Below are positions 1-8,785 of a DNA stretch of 26,804 nucleotides, piece by piece. The stretch spans positions 1 through 26,804 of the forward strand of contig JANXSE010000323.1 in assembly GCA_025356695.1 (NCBI GenBank), in the 5' to 3' direction. Under the pieces are notes generated by a model. It searched no databases, had not been told where the DNA came from, and saw nothing but the letters and a program-made list of their open reading frames with translations. Numbering within the stretch: position 1 is the first letter of the stretch; every line of letters starts with the position of its first letter. Both the position numbers and the translations under genes were made by a program. This DNA comes from Betaproteobacteria bacterium. GTDB taxonomy: Bacteria; Pseudomonadota; Gammaproteobacteria; Burkholderiales; SG8-41.

Positions 1-3000
1 TGAAGCCACCGACCTGCTGCTGAAGGAAATCCGCGCGCGACTATCGTATCTGTGCGAAGTCGGTCTCGGTTACCTGACGCTCGACCGCCAGTCGCGCACT
101 TTGTCCGGGGGCGAGGTGCAGCGCATCAACCTCACCACGGCGCTCGGCACCTCGCTGGTCAACACGCTGTTCGTGCTCGACGAGCCGTCGATCGGCCTGC
201 ATCCGCGCGACATGGGCCAGATCATCCAGGTCATGCAGAAGCTGCGCGACGCCGGCAACACGCTGGTGGTGGTCGAACACGACCCGCAGATCATGTTCGC
301 CGCCGACCGCCTGCTCGACATCGGGCCCGGGCCGGGCGAGCGCGGCGGCGAGATCGTCTGTTTCGACACGCCGGATGCCGTCAAAAGCAATCAACGCTCA
401 CTGACCGGCGCGTATCTATCGGGCCGCAAGCGCGCACACGATTACACCGAAGGCACTTCTCATCCTCCCCCCTCGAGGGGGAGGACCGAGGTGGGGGGGC
501 AATCCTTCACCCCCACCCTAGCCCTCCCCCCTCAAGGGGGAGGGGAGATTCAGATTCTCGGCGCCAGCGAACACAACCTGAAGAACATCGACGTCAAGCT
601 GCCGCTCAACCGCCTTGTCTGCGTCACCGGCGTATCCGGTTCTGGCAAATCAACGCTGATGCAGGACGTGCTCTACGCCGCGCTGCTGAAACACAAGGGC
701 AAGCCGACCGAGACGCCGGGCGCACATCGCGCCATCCACGGCCATCATCTGATCGGCGACGTCGTCATGGTCGACCAGACGCCAATCGGAAGGACGACGC
801 GATCCAATCCGGCGGTCTATGTCGGCGCTTTCGAATCGATCCGCGATTTGTTTGCGAAGACGCCGCTGGCGCGCGAGCGCCAGTACACGCACGGCACCTT
901 CAGCTTCAACTCCGGCAACGGCCGCTGTCCGGCCTGCGGCGGCAACGGCTTCGAACACGTCGAAATGCAGTTTCTGTCGGACGTGTATCTGCGCTGCCCC
1001 GATTGCGACGGCCGCCGCTTCCGTGCTGAAATCCTTGAAGTCGAGATCGAAGGCAAATCGATTGCCGATGTGCTCGACATGACGGTCAGCGAAGCGCTCG
1101 GCTTCTTCGCCGCACACGATGCAGTGCAGGCGGCGCTGAAACCGCTCGCCGATGTCGGCCTTGAATATCTGCGCCTCGGCCAGCCGGTGCCGACGCTGTC
1201 TGGCGGCGAAGCGCAGCGGCTGAAACTTGCCGGCCATCTGGTGGAAAGCGTTGTCAGGAAAAACGAATCCGCCGGAAAACGCGCAGCGCCGACGACCAAC
1301 CTTGGCAAACTGTTTCTGTTCGACGAACCAACGACGGGCCTGCACTTCGACGACGTCGCCAAACTGCTGCGCGCCTTCCGCCAGCTGATCGCGGCCGGTC
1401 ATTCGCTGGTGGTGATCGAACACAACCTCGACGTCATCGCCGCCTGCGACTGGATCGTCGATCTCGGCCCTGAAGGCGGTGACGCCGGCGGCGAAGTCGT
1501 CTGCACGGGCACGCCGCAGGACATCATGTGGAAGGTCAACTCGCACACGGGGCGGGCGCTGGCGGAATATGAATTTGCGCTGAGTGGTGGAAACTTGAGT
1601 GCTCATGCTTCTCACCCCCACCCTAACCCTCCCCCATCAAGGGGGGGAGAATCCGCTTCGAATGTCGCGCTCGCGAAAATACCGCGCAGCTCGGCGCTTA
1701 ATCCTGCCTCAATACGCATCCACAACGCGCGCGAACATAATCTCAAAAATATCGATGTCGAAATTCCACGCGACAAATTCACCGTCGTCACCGGCGTTTC
1801 CGGCTCGGGCAAATCAACGCTGGCCTTCGACATCGTCTTCGCCGAGGGCCAGCGGCGTTATCTCGAATCGCTGAATGCCTACGCGCGGCAGTTTGTGCAA
1901 CCGGCATCGAAGCCTGATGTCGATGCGATTTTCGGCATCCCGCCGACGGTGGCCATCGAGCAGCGCACCAGCCGCGGCGGGCGCAAGAGCACGGTGGCCA
2001 CACTCACCGAGATTTATCACTTCCTGCGTCTGCTCTACGTCAAGCTCGGCACCCAGCACTGTCCCGACTGCGACTGCGCGATCGAACCGCAAACAATTGA
2101 TGCCATGGTCGCGCGCATTTTGCGCGACTACAAGGGCGTGCGCATCGGGCTGCTGGCGCCGCTGATTGTCTCGCGCAAGGGCTTCTATACCGATCTGGCG
2201 AAGTGGGCGCGCGGCAAGGGCTACACGCATTTGCGCGTCGATGGCGAATTCATTGAAACCGCGCGCTGGCCGCGGCTCGACCGCTTCAAGGAGCATTCGA
2301 TCGAGCTGCCGGTCGCCGACGTACGCGTCGCCGCCGATAATGAACCGGCGCTGCGCACCGCACTCGCGCAGGCGCTCGATTTCGGCAAGGGTGTCGTGCA
2401 CGTACTGGCGCCGCTGGAAGCGCTCGCGCGCGCGATGAAAGAAAACAATCCGGCGCTGGCGCAAATGACGCAGACGGTTTTTTCGATCAAACGCGCCTGT
2501 CCGTCGTGCGGACGCAGCTTCCCGAAACTCGATCCGCGCCTCTTTTCGTTCAACTCGCGCCACGGCTGGTGCGGCGACTGCTACGGCACCGGTTTGAAAC
2601 TCACCGACGTGAAATGGGACGACGAACGCGCCAACAGCGGCACTGAAGACCACGTGCTCGATTCGTGGATCGACTGGCTCGAAGTCGATGAAACCTGCCC
2701 GTCGTGCATGGGCCATCGTCTGAATCGCGAAGCGCTGGCAGTGCGTTATCACGGGCGCTCGATCGCCGAACTCACGGCGAAGGCGGTCGGCGAAATCGGC
2801 GCACTGTTCCGCGACATCACGCTCGTCGGGCGCGAAGCCGAGATCGCGCGCGACCTCGTCACGGAGCTCAATTCACGGCTCGGCTTCCTCAATCAGGTCG
2901 GTTTGGGTTATCTCGCGCTCGACCGTTCGGCGCCGACGCTGTCGGGCGGCGAGGCGCAGCGCATTCGCCTCGCCGCGCAGCTCGGCTCGAATCTGCGCGG

Positions 3001-4375
3001 CGTCTGTTACATCCTCGATGAACCAACCATCGGCTTGCATCCACGCGACAACCGCATCCTGCTCGACACGCTGGCCACGCTCGAAGCCAAGGGTAATACG
3101 CTGCTGGTGGTCGAACACGACGAGGATACGATCCGGCGCGCCGCGCATGTGATCGATCTCGGCCCGGGCGCAGGCAAACTCGGTGGCCATGTCATCGCTG
3201 AGGGCAGTGCCGATGAATTGATGAAAAATCCGGCGTCGATTACCGGCCGCTTTTTGCGCGAGCCGCTCAAACATCCGCTGCACCCGAACCGGCCGGTCGT
3301 GAAAACAACGCCGGAAATCGAAATCAAGAGCGCCTCGCTGCACAATCTGCGCAAGGTCGATGCGCGTTTTCCGCTTGGGCGCCTCACCGTCGTCACAGGC
3401 GTATCAGGCTCCGGCAAATCGACACTGGCACGCGACGTGCTGCATGCCAACCTCGTTCACCGCGTCGGCCGCCACAACGCCGGCAAGGCCGTGCCGCTGA
3501 TCGGCTGCGCCGATCTCAAAGGCTGGCAGCAGGTCGGCCGCGTGCTTGAAGTCGATCAAACGCCGATCGGCAAGACACCGCGCTCCTGCCCGGCCACCTA
3601 CGTCGGCTTCTACGACACGATACGCAAGCTGTTCGCCGACGCGTCTGAATCGCGCATGCGCGGTTACACGGCGAGCCGCTTTTCCTTCAACACCAAGGGC
3701 GGGCGCTGTGAAGAATGCGAAGGCCAGGGCATCAAGCGCATTGAAATGAGCTTCCTGCCCGATGTGCGCGTGCTGTGCGAGGAATGCCGCGGCGCGCGCT
3801 TCGACCACGAAACGCTGGCGGTGCGCTTCAAGGGCAAATCGATCGGCGAAGTACTCGCCATGAACATCGATGAAGCGGTTGAATTCTTCAGCGCACACGC
3901 CTCGATCCACCATGCGCTGCGCCTGATGCAGGATGTCGGCCTCGGCTACCTCACGCTGGGTCAGCAAAGTCCGACGCTGTCCGGCGGCGAAGCGCAGCGC
4001 ATCAAGCTCGTCACCGAACTCGCCAAGGTCAGGGCTGACGGCAGTGACGCCGCTGCGCGGCCCGGCCGCGGCGGCGCCGACCGGCACACGCTTTATGTAT
4101 TGGACGAACCGACGGTCGGCCTGCACATGGCCGACGTCGAGAAACTGATCCGCGTGCTGCACCGGCTGGTCGATGCCGGCAATACCGTGGTGGTGATCGA
4201 ACACAATCTCGATGTCATGGCTGACGCCGACTGGATTATCGACCTCGGTCCCGAGGGCGGCAGCGGCGGCGGCGTCATCGTCGCGCAGGATGCACCGCTG
4301 AACATCGCGCGCACGCCGGCGCGCTCGCATACGGCGCGCGTGCTGGCGGAGTTTCTCGTCGACCGTACGGCCTGA
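1..4375 (+). CDS. uvrA: Double-length UvrA-like excinuclease ATPase (5' end outside window)
   Basis: UvrA is the damage-recognition ABC ATPase of nucleotide excision repair. The reading frame is open from nt 2, so the start lies upstream; 1457 residues are visible. Four ABC signatures (TLSGGE) appear near nt 98, 1195, 2935 and 3970, and three Walker A motifs (GVSGSGKST) near 629, 1793 and 3398. Cysteine pairs typical of UvrA zinc modules are seen (CPAC..CPDC near 935-1005, CPDCDC near 2060, CPSC..CGDC near 2500-2580, CEEC..CEEC near 3710-3785). One UvrA has two ATPase halves, so this is the end of one UvrA fused to a complete second one. Such tandem UvrA proteins of roughly 1900 residues are known in Burkholderiales and are distinct from the canonical housekeeping UvrA. 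Two linkers carry in-frame palindromic repeats (461-548 and 1611-1650). Family assignment is firm; which uvrA paralogue it is remains inference. Confidence 0.93.
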   Translation, partial: EATDLLLKEIRARLSYLCEVGLGYLTLDRQSRTLSGGEVQRINLTTALGTSLVNTLFVLDEPSIGLHPRDMGQIIQVMQKLRDAGNTLVVVEHDPQIMFAADRLLDIGPGPGERGGEIVCFDTPDAVKSNQRSLTGAYLSGRKRAHDYTEGTSHPPPSRGRTEVGGQSFTPTLALPPQGGGEIQILGASEHNLKNIDVKLPLNRLVCVTGVSGSGKSTLMQDVLYAALLKHKGKPTETPGAHRAIHGHHLIGDVVMVDQTPIGRTTRSNPAVYVGAFESIRDLFAKTPLARERQYTHGTFSFNSGNGRCPACGGNGFEHVEMQFLSDVYLRCPDCDGRRFRAEILEVEIEGKSIADVLDMTVSEALGFFAAHDAVQAALKPLADVGLEYLRLGQPVPTLSGGEAQRLKLAGHLVESVVRKNESAGKRAAPTTNLGKLFLFDEPTTGLHFDDVAKLLRAFRQLIAAGHSLVVIEHNLDVIAACDWIVDLGPEGGDAGGEVVCTGTPQDIMWKVNSHTGRALAEYEFALSGGNLSAHASHPHPNPPPSRGGESASNVALAKIPRSSALNPASIRIHNAREHNLKNIDVEIPRDKFTVVTGVSGSGKSTLAFDIVFAEGQRRYLESLNAYARQFVQPASKPDVDAIFGIPPTVAIEQRTSRGGRKSTVATLTEIYHFLRLLYVKLGTQHCPDCDCAIEPQTIDAMVARILRDYKGVRIGLLAPLIVSRKGFYTDLAKWARGKGYTHLRVDGEFIETARWPRLDRFKEHSIELPVADVRVAADNEPALRTALAQALDFGKGVVHVLAPLEALARAMKENNPALAQMTQTVFSIKRACPSCGRSFPKLDPRLFSFNSRHGWCGDCYGTGLKLTDVKWDDERANSGTEDHVLDSWIDWLEVDETCPSCMGHRLNREALAVRYHGRSIAELTAKAVGEIGALFRDITLVGREAEIARDLVTELNSRLGFLNQVGLGYLALDRSAPTLSGGEAQRIRLAAQLGSNLRGVCYILDEPTIGLHPRDNRILLDTLATLEAKGNTLLVVEHDEDTIRRAAHVIDLGPGAGKLGGHVIAEGSADELMKNPASITGRFLREPLKHPLHPNRPVVKTTPEIEIKSASLHNLRKVDARFPLGRLTVVTGVSGSGKSTLARDVLHANLVHRVGRHNAGKAVPLIGCADLKGWQQVGRVLEVDQTPIGKTPRSCPATYVGFYDTIRKLFADASESRMRGYTASRFSFNTKGGRCEECEGQGIKRIEMSFLPDVRVLCEECRGARFDHETLAVRFKGKSIGEVLAMNIDEAVEFFSAHASIHHALRLMQDVGLGYLTLGQQSPTLSGGEAQRIKLVTELAKVRADGSDAAARPGRGGADRHTLYVLDEPTVGLHMADVEKLIRVLHRLVDAGNTVVVIEHNLDVMADADWIIDLGPEGGSGGGVIVAQDAPLNIARTPARSHTARVLAEFLVDRTA
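461..548. repeat. C/G-rich palindromic element, copy 1, inside the uvrA coding frame
   Basis: Two hairpins lie side by side: a near-perfect CCTCCCCC/GGGGAGG palindrome around CTCGAG at 464-484, and a perfect 9-bp stem CCCTCCCCC (522-530) with GGGGGAGGG (536-544) and loop CTCAA. Between them GGTGGGGG and CCCCCACC can also pair. The element is translated as a Pro/Gly-rich linker (residues about 154-183 of the visible protein) between the two ATPase halves of the first UvrA module. Related copies lie at 1611, 14204, 19121 and 22241. Confidence 0.85.
1611..1650. repeat. C/G-rich palindromic element, copy 2, inside the uvrA coding frame
   Basis: The left part (CACCCCCACCCTAACCCT) matches the second half of copy 1 at 509-526 with a single difference (TAA for TAG), followed by CCCCC, loop ATCAA and GGGGGGGAGA. 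It falls in the linker between the first and second UvrA modules. It is read in a different frame from copy 1, giving [13 protein letters not shown] here against [13 protein letters not shown] there, so the element is free of stop codons in both frames used. Confidence 0.85.
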
Positions 4376-4431
4376 GGCCGCCATCGCGCGGCTGCCTTAC
4401 AATGGCCGCGCAGCTTCGTGGAGACCGTGCG

Positions 4432-4803
4432 ATGGGAAAACTGTTCAAAGTGTTGCTGTTTGCTGTCGGCATTTATGCCGCTGTGCATTTCAACGGCGGC
4501 GGCACATTCGAGAAAAACATCGCTGCCACGCTGGCGCCCGACAACGAGGTCGTCATGTATTCGCTGACGACCTGCCCGTATTGCCGGGAAAAGCGCCAGT
4601 GGCTGCAAAGCGCCGGCATCCCGTTCCGCGAATATTTCATTGACTCGGACCAGGCACGCATGGAGGAACTCAACGGCCTGCTGGCGGCGCACAAGGTGCC
4701 GCCGGGCGGTGTGGGCACGCCCATCCTTTACGTCAACGGCGATCTGCTGGTCAACAATCCCGACCGCGGCGAAGTCAAACGCCGCCTCAAGTTCCGCAGC
4801 TGA
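4432..4803 (+). CDS. Membrane-anchored glutaredoxin-like protein
   Basis: A 123-residue protein with an N-terminal hydrophobic segment (residues about 4-20) followed by a glutaredoxin fold. The redox motif CPYC is at residues 48-51 (TTCPYC) and the cis-proline loop VGTP at 94-97, followed by LYVNG. Glutaredoxins reduce disulfides or glutathione mixed disulfides; the hydrophobic leader without a clear cleavage site suggests anchoring at the inner membrane, which side being unknown. The start at 4432 is preferred over an in-frame ATG at 4402 because TGGAGA lies 7 nt upstream of it and homology begins after it. It follows the uvrA stop by 56 nt and ends just before a strong bidirectional terminator. 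The family is secure, the substrate is not known. Confidence 0.87.
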   Translation: MGKLFKVLLFAVGIYAAVHFNGGGTFEKNIAATLAPDNEVVMYSLTTCPYCREKRQWLQSAGIPFREYFIDSDQARMEELNGLLAAHKVPPGGVGTPILYVNGDLLVNNPDRGEVKRRLKFRS

Positions 4804-4820
4804 ACTGTAGGCCGCGGCAG

Positions 4821-4856
4821 CAATAAAACGGGGCGCCGCAGCGCCCCGTTTTATTG
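4821..4856. terminator. Bidirectional intrinsic terminator
   Basis: A perfect 16-bp inverted repeat: CAATAAAACGGGGCGC (4821-4836), loop CGCA, and its complement at 4841-4856. The stem is GC-rich at the tip and ends in TTTTATT on either strand, so it can stop transcription both from the glutaredoxin gene on the plus strand and from the small charged-protein gene on the minus strand. Confidence 0.9.
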
Positions 4857-4869
4857 GCACGTTACGGCA

Positions 4870-5181
4870 TTACTTGTGGCGACGATCCTGACGACGGTCT
4901 TTACGGTCGCCACGCACGTCTTTGTGGTCCTGCCGCAGGTCCTTGTTGTCCTGACGAATGTCCTTGCGATCGGCACGCGCGGCTTTGGCATCGCCGTTTT
5001 TCACGTCGTTGCGCAAATCCTTGCGGTCATCGCGACGCTCCTGACGGTCCTGCCGGATATCCCTGCGGTCCTGACGAATATCCTTGTTGTCCTGGCGCAC
5101 ATCACCGGACTGCGCGTATACCGCCGGCACCGCGGCAAGGGCGAACACACCGAATACAGCTGCTGCTATGGTCTTGAGCAT
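4870..5181 (-). CDS. Secreted Arg/Asp/Lys-rich repeat protein, unknown function
   Basis: A 103-residue protein with a signal peptide (residues 1-23, ending VYA before QSG). The mature part is almost entirely charged and built from degenerate seven-residue units of the type RQDRRDI or RQDNKDL, repeated about ten times. The periodic spacing of Ile/Leu/Val suggests an extended helix or coiled coil. There are no cysteines and no catalytic motif. A good Shine-Dalgarno AGGGAG precedes the ATG. It lies 43 nt downstream of a small membrane ORF on the same strand and ends at the bidirectional terminator. I do not recognise a characterised family; similar low-complexity exported proteins are common in proteobacteria. 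Export is well supported, any role is unknown. Confidence 0.75.
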   Translation of the reverse strand: MLKTIAAAVFGVFALAAVPAVYAQSGDVRQDNKDIRQDRRDIRQDRQERRDDRKDLRNDVKNGDAKAARADRKDIRQDNKDLRQDHKDVRGDRKDRRQDRRHK

Positions 5182-5224
5182 TTGAATCTCCCTGGTTGAA
5201 ATTGCGGATTTGAATCTGAACCTG

Positions 5225-5389
5225 TTATCGATCGCGGTGCGCGGAATTGTCGTTCCACTGGTAATGCCGCTCGCGCGGCACGCGGCGGTAATCGGTGCGG
5301 CGGTCGCTGTCGCCGGAAAATATCAGGGCGACGAATCCGATCAGGCCAGCAGCCAGAATGTAAGGCAGGTAGTGCAAAAAGGTCAGCAT
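5225..5389 (-). CDS. Small single-span membrane protein, 54 residues
   Basis: A short ORF starting ATG at 5389 with a consensus GGAGG 6 nt upstream, stopping TAA at 5225. The product begins MLTFLHYLPYILAAGLIGFV and has one hydrophobic span (residues about 4-24), then a charged, Arg- and Tyr-rich tail (RRTDYRRVPRERHYQW). Positive charge after the span suggests an N-out, C-in orientation. It probably shares a transcript with the charged repeat protein 43 nt downstream. No family is recognised. The strong ribosome site and typical membrane-protein composition support it being a real gene; a longer ORF on the same strand in another frame (5166-5459) lacks such support. Confidence 0.6.
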   Translation of the reverse strand: MLTFLHYLPYILAAGLIGFVALIFSGDSDRRTDYRRVPRERHYQWNDNSAHRDR

Positions 5390-5602
5390 GATGAACCTCC
5401 GTTGTGCGTTTAATCCCTCTGATGGAATTAAACGACAGCGAAGATTCCCTGCCTACCACTGGTACAAAACCTTACCGTTGTTACAGTTTGTAAAGGTTGC
5501 TTGCGTGAGGCTTACGGGGAAGCGCTGCCGTGCCGTGATAAATGCCACAATAAACTTGATTCCCGGAATACGCTGCGCTCCTTCCGGGCTACGGGCCGGC
5601 AG
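5390..5602. other. Non-coding gap with a hairpin
   Basis: This 213-nt gap separates the 5' end of the small membrane gene from the 3' end of the hydrolase gene. It holds a CCCGGAA/TTCCGGG hairpin near the hydrolase stop (listed separately) and an AT-richer stretch at about 5400-5500 that should contain the minus-strand promoter for the two small genes. No convincing -35/-10 pair was found there. Confidence 0.5.
5561..5588. repeat. CCCGGAA...TTCCGGG hairpin downstream of hydrolase gene
   Basis: Arms CCCGGAA (5562-5568) and TTCCGGG (5582-5588) flank a TACGCTGCGCTCC loop, followed by CTACGGG. The layout resembles the widespread proteobacterial intergenic element of type GTAGCCCGGA...TCCGGGCTAC. 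It is 15 nt past the hydrolase stop and may act in 3'-end formation. Only one copy is in this window. Confidence 0.5.
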
Positions 5603-7636
5603 CTAGAGGCCGATGTCGCGCTCGCGCGCTTCGCGCAACAAACGCTCGGCATCTTCGGCGAGCAGAAAGCCGTCGCTGCGCAGGCGCTGCACCGCCGCCT
5701 CGACCTGGCGCACATAGTTGGCCTTGCTGCCGTAACGTTCTTCGAGCGACGGCCGCGGATCGTTGCCGCGATCGCCGCGATATCGCGCGAACGGCATGAA
5801 CGAGCCGTCGAGATAACAGGAACGGTCCTCCATATAGCCTTTGCGGCGCAGGTTCCAGCCGGTGTAAGTGCCGAGCGGCACCTGCAACGTCACCGAACGC
5901 ACGCCGGGCACATCGTTGCCGTCGCGATCGACGCGCGGCACCAGCACCGTGTACTGCTTGTGCGGCACATGTTTCGGGAACAACGCGTCGTTGTCGTTGA
6001 CGTAAAGATGATTGACCTCGCCGCTGTACTTGTGGCCCGGTATGTCGGGAAACCCCGACTCGCGCTGCGGCAGCGGTTTGACCAGCGTGCCGGCGGCGAG
6101 CGACGGAAAGCGGCTCGGCGGCGGCGCCTTGCCGGCACTGACCCAGCCCTGCATGGCGACCAGCAGCGCGCGCATCGCTTCCTTGTATTGGTTCGGATTG
6201 ACCGGGTTCTGGCACAACGCACTGGAGCGCGACTGCAGTACCGGCGCATGCTGCGTGCCGGCGAAGTAATAGAGACGCACGTTGTCGGGTATCGGCACGT
6301 CCTTCTTGCCGAGCGGATCGGTAATCACCAGCGAATTGCGCCCGCCCCACGGCTCGGTGCCCGAATCCATGTGCATGATCTTCGGACAGGCCTTCTGCAC
6401 ACGGCATTTCGCCAGCAGGCCGTCGCTGCGGCCGCTGACCGGATCGGTCAGCGTTTCATAGGTGAACGGAAACTGATCGCCGGGCGTGAAGTGGCCGACC
6501 AGCGCAGTCGAGAAGCGGCCGGGGAAGGCAAACTCGGTGTTGACGTTGGTCATGCGCCCGCCGCTCGTCAACTGCATGGCGCCGTCAAACACGATCCGTT
6601 TGTTTTCGTCCTGGTTGAAGCCCTGATAGATGAGGTCTTTGAGAAAACGCCCGCTTTGCGAACGGCCGAAACCGATCGTGTATTTGATGGTGTGCGGCTG
6701 CGGTTCGTGCGCGCCGTGGGCGACCAGCGGATTGGCATTGCTGGTGTCGTAGCGCAGGAAGGACACCACGTCGCGTGTCGCCGCAAAAGCCAGCCCCGTC
6801 GGCAGCGGATCGGTGGCCGGATACGACAGGTGGTAAACGTAATCGGGCGAAAAGCCCGCCGGCAGGCAGATGTCGTTGTTACCCGGCACCACCGCCTTGC
6901 CGTCCTTGCACGAACCGAACGACCACTCTTCACGCGGAATCAATTCGTCCGGCGCATCGGCGTGCGCGCGGCGGATCAGACGCGCGCGCGCGGCCACGCG
7001 CTCGACCAGCGGATAGGGTTTGAGCGCGCGACCGTTGTCCCAGCCGATGTTCAGCGTGTAGACCGGTTTGGTGACGATCAATTCGACGCTGATCGATTTG
7101 GTAATCTGGTTGCCGCCGCGATTGGCGACCGGATAGTCAGCGATGATTTCGTCTTCCTCGCGCGGCACGTCGGCCTGCCAGCCGCTCACCACCAGCGTGT
7201 AACCCTGGCGCAGGAGGAAGGCGTCGCCGGCATCCACCGCCTTGGCCGGGTTGTTGCCGCCGTGTTCGCCGAGATGAAAGACGTCGAAGGCGCGACGCGA
7301 ACCGCGGTTGACCACGTCGTAGAGCAGCGTGCCGTTGCCCTTGGCGGTATCCAGCGGCTGGATAATGCTGATGTCGACCGCGTATTCGACGCGACCGCGT
7401 ACGTTGCGCGGCGCTTCCTGGATGAAAGCGATGCCGGCGTTGAGCGGATCGTTCGGATCAACCTCGCCAAAGGCGCGTCCGGAAAGCTTTTCGAAACGCC
7501 CGGCGCTGCCGAATTCGCGGCCGTCGAAGGTCGGCGAATCAATGCGGTCGATGACGATGCGGGTGACGGCGGCCCCGGCTGCGGCTGCGGTTGCCGTCGT
7601 CGCGGCGATCATGGCTGCGATCAATATGCGTTTCAA
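5603..7636 (-). CDS. Exported alpha/beta-hydrolase-domain protein
   Basis: About 677 residues, matching large bacterial proteins annotated as 'alpha/beta hydrolase domain-containing' (Abhydrolase_10 type). A nucleophile elbow G-R-S-Q-S-G lies near residue 325, and downstream stretches such as YYFAGTQHAP could supply the catalytic histidine. An N-terminal hydrophobic Ala-rich segment (KRILIAAMIAATTATAAAA) is a probable signal peptide. The start chosen is TTG at 7636, 5 nt after a GGAGG, immediately before KRIL; an upstream in-frame ATG at 7672 would add 12 residues but places the ribosome site inside the gene. A TATACT -10-like hexamer lies upstream on the minus strand (7674-7679). It is divergent from a Bug receptor plus amidohydrolase. 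Substrate is unknown; an ester or lactone hydrolase is the natural guess. Confidence 0.8.
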   Translation of the reverse strand: MKRILIAAMIAATTATAAAAGAAVTRIVIDRIDSPTFDGREFGSAGRFEKLSGRAFGEVDPNDPLNAGIAFIQEAPRNVRGRVEYAVDISIIQPLDTAKGNGTLLYDVVNRGSRRAFDVFHLGEHGGNNPAKAVDAGDAFLLRQGYTLVVSGWQADVPREEDEIIADYPVANRGGNQITKSISVELIVTKPVYTLNIGWDNGRALKPYPLVERVAARARLIRRAHADAPDELIPREEWSFGSCKDGKAVVPGNNDICLPAGFSPDYVYHLSYPATDPLPTGLAFAATRDVVSFLRYDTSNANPLVAHGAHEPQPHTIKYTIGFGRSQSGRFLKDLIYQGFNQDENKRIVFDGAMQLTSGGRMTNVNTEFAFPGRFSTALVGHFTPGDQFPFTYETLTDPVSGRSDGLLAKCRVQKACPKIMHMDSGTEPWGGRNSLVITDPLGKKDVPIPDNVRLYYFAGTQHAPVLQSRSSALCQNPVNPNQYKEAMRALLVAMQGWVSAGKAPPPSRFPSLAAGTLVKPLPQRESGFPDIPGHKYSGEVNHLYVNDNDALFPKHVPHKQYTVLVPRVDRDGNDVPGVRSVTLQVPLGTYTGWNLRRKGYMEDRSCYLDGSFMPFARYRGDRGNDPRPSLEERYGSKANYVRQVEAAVQRLRSDGFLLAEDAERLLREARERDIGL

Positions 7637-7716
7637 TGCCACCTCCGTTGCCTCTGTACGGGCGTTTGACAAAGTATACCGCGGCTACCCGCATGCGCTT
7701 GTCGGCGGGGCGCAAT

Positions 7717-7746
7717 TTGTGCACACTCGCCGTCTCGCAATATAAA
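7717..7746 (+). promoter_or_regulatory. Candidate sigma-70 promoter for Bug receptor gene
   Basis: TTGTGC (7717-7722) and TATAAA (7741-7746) are separated by 18 nt, and the gene starts at 7764. The -10 is good, the -35 partial. The spacing to the start would give a short leader carrying the TGGAG ribosome site. Confidence 0.4.
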
Positions 7747-7763
7747 CCGCAATGGAGCAGACA

Positions 7764-8747
7764 ATGTTGACAGTACGCAATTTTGGAAAAGGCGCATGCG
7801 CGGCGCTGACGCTCGCCGCCGCATGTTCGGGCCTCGCGCATGCGCAGGCCGATTTTCCGAACCGCCCGATCCGCGTGATCGTACCGCTGGCCCCCGGCGG
7901 CGGCAGTGATTACACCGCGCGCTACATCGGCCAGCGCCTCGCCGAACGCATCGGCCAGGCCGTGGTCGTCGACAACCGCCCCGCGGCATCGGGCATCGTC
8001 GGCACCGAACTCGTCGCCAAAGCGGTGCCGGACGGCTACACGCTGCTGCTCGCTTATTCGACGCACGCGCAAAGCGCGCAACTCTTCACCACGCTGCCGT
8101 ACGATCCGATCAAGGACTTCGCCCCGGTCACCGAAGTGATCGCCACGCCGCTCGGCCTCATTCTGAATCCGTCGGTGCCCGCGAAAACCGTGCAGGAACT
8201 GGTTGCCTACGCCAAAGCCAATCCGAACAAACTCAACTTCGGCACTTCGGGCCCGGGCAGCTCGCCGCACCTGGCCAATGAACTGTTCAATTCGATGGCC
8301 GGCATCAAGATGACGCACATCCCGTACAAGGGTGTGGGCCTCTATATGACGGCGCAGATCGGCAACGAAATCCAGGTCTCGTTTTCGAACATGTTCACGA
8401 CCATGGCGCACTGGAAAGCCGGCCGCCTGCGCCTGATCGCCAGCGGCGGCGTGAAACGCTCCGAGGCCTTCCCGGATCTGCCGACCATCGCCGAATCGGG
8501 CGTGCCCGGCTTCGATGCGCTGACCTGGTACGGCTACATGGCACCGGCAAAAACACCGCGTGCCATCATCGACAAACTGCAAAAACAGATTGCCGCCATC
8601 GTGCAGACACCGGAAGTGCGCCAGAACTTCGTTGCGCAGGGCAACGAACCGCTCGCCAGCACACCGGATGAATTCGCCAAAGTGATGAAGAATGACGCCG
8701 AAAAATGGGGCGCGATCGGCAAGAAGCTGGGCGTCAAACTGGATTGA
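7764..8747 (+). CDS. Bug/TctC-family periplasmic solute-binding receptor 1
   Basis: Bug proteins are Venus-flytrap receptors that bind small carboxylates or related molecules in the periplasm, some feeding TctAB transporters. This one has 327 residues with a signal peptide ending AHA before QADFP. Typical family stretches are present: PNRPIRVIVPLAPGGGSD, VVVDNRPAASGIVG, DGYTLL, IPYKG and DLPTIAESGVPGF. ATG at 7764 is chosen because GGAG sits 6 nt upstream; the in-frame ATG at 7752 has no ribosome site. It is followed after 38 nt by an amidohydrolase gene on the same strand, suggesting that receptor and enzyme handle the same compound. Family certain, ligand unknown. Confidence 0.92.
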   Translation: MLTVRNFGKGACAALTLAAACSGLAHAQADFPNRPIRVIVPLAPGGGSDYTARYIGQRLAERIGQAVVVDNRPAASGIVGTELVAKAVPDGYTLLLAYSTHAQSAQLFTTLPYDPIKDFAPVTEVIATPLGLILNPSVPAKTVQELVAYAKANPNKLNFGTSGPGSSPHLANELFNSMAGIKMTHIPYKGVGLYMTAQIGNEIQVSFSNMFTTMAHWKAGRLRLIASGGVKRSEAFPDLPTIAESGVPGFDALTWYGYMAPAKTPRAIIDKLQKQIAAIVQTPEVRQNFVAQGNEPLASTPDEFAKVMKNDAEKWGAIGKKLGVKLD

Positions 8748-8785
8748 TGCTTTAACAATACCGGCAGCGGAATCCGACCATCACC

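Noticed and set aside
4398..4403. TACAAT as a -10 for the glutaredoxin gene
   Set aside because: No matching -35 at proper distance, and it could as well be read through from uvrA; too weak to list as a promoter.
5166..5459. 97-codon minus-strand frame overlapping the small membrane ORF
   Set aside because: No good ribosome site, low-quality Arg/Pro-rich composition, and the alternative frame 5225-5389 has a consensus site and a membrane span.
5501..7669. 722-codon open frame on the plus strand
   Set aside because: It is the antisense of the alpha/beta-hydrolase gene; composition is His/Arg/Ala-rich without domains, typical of GC-rich shadow frames.
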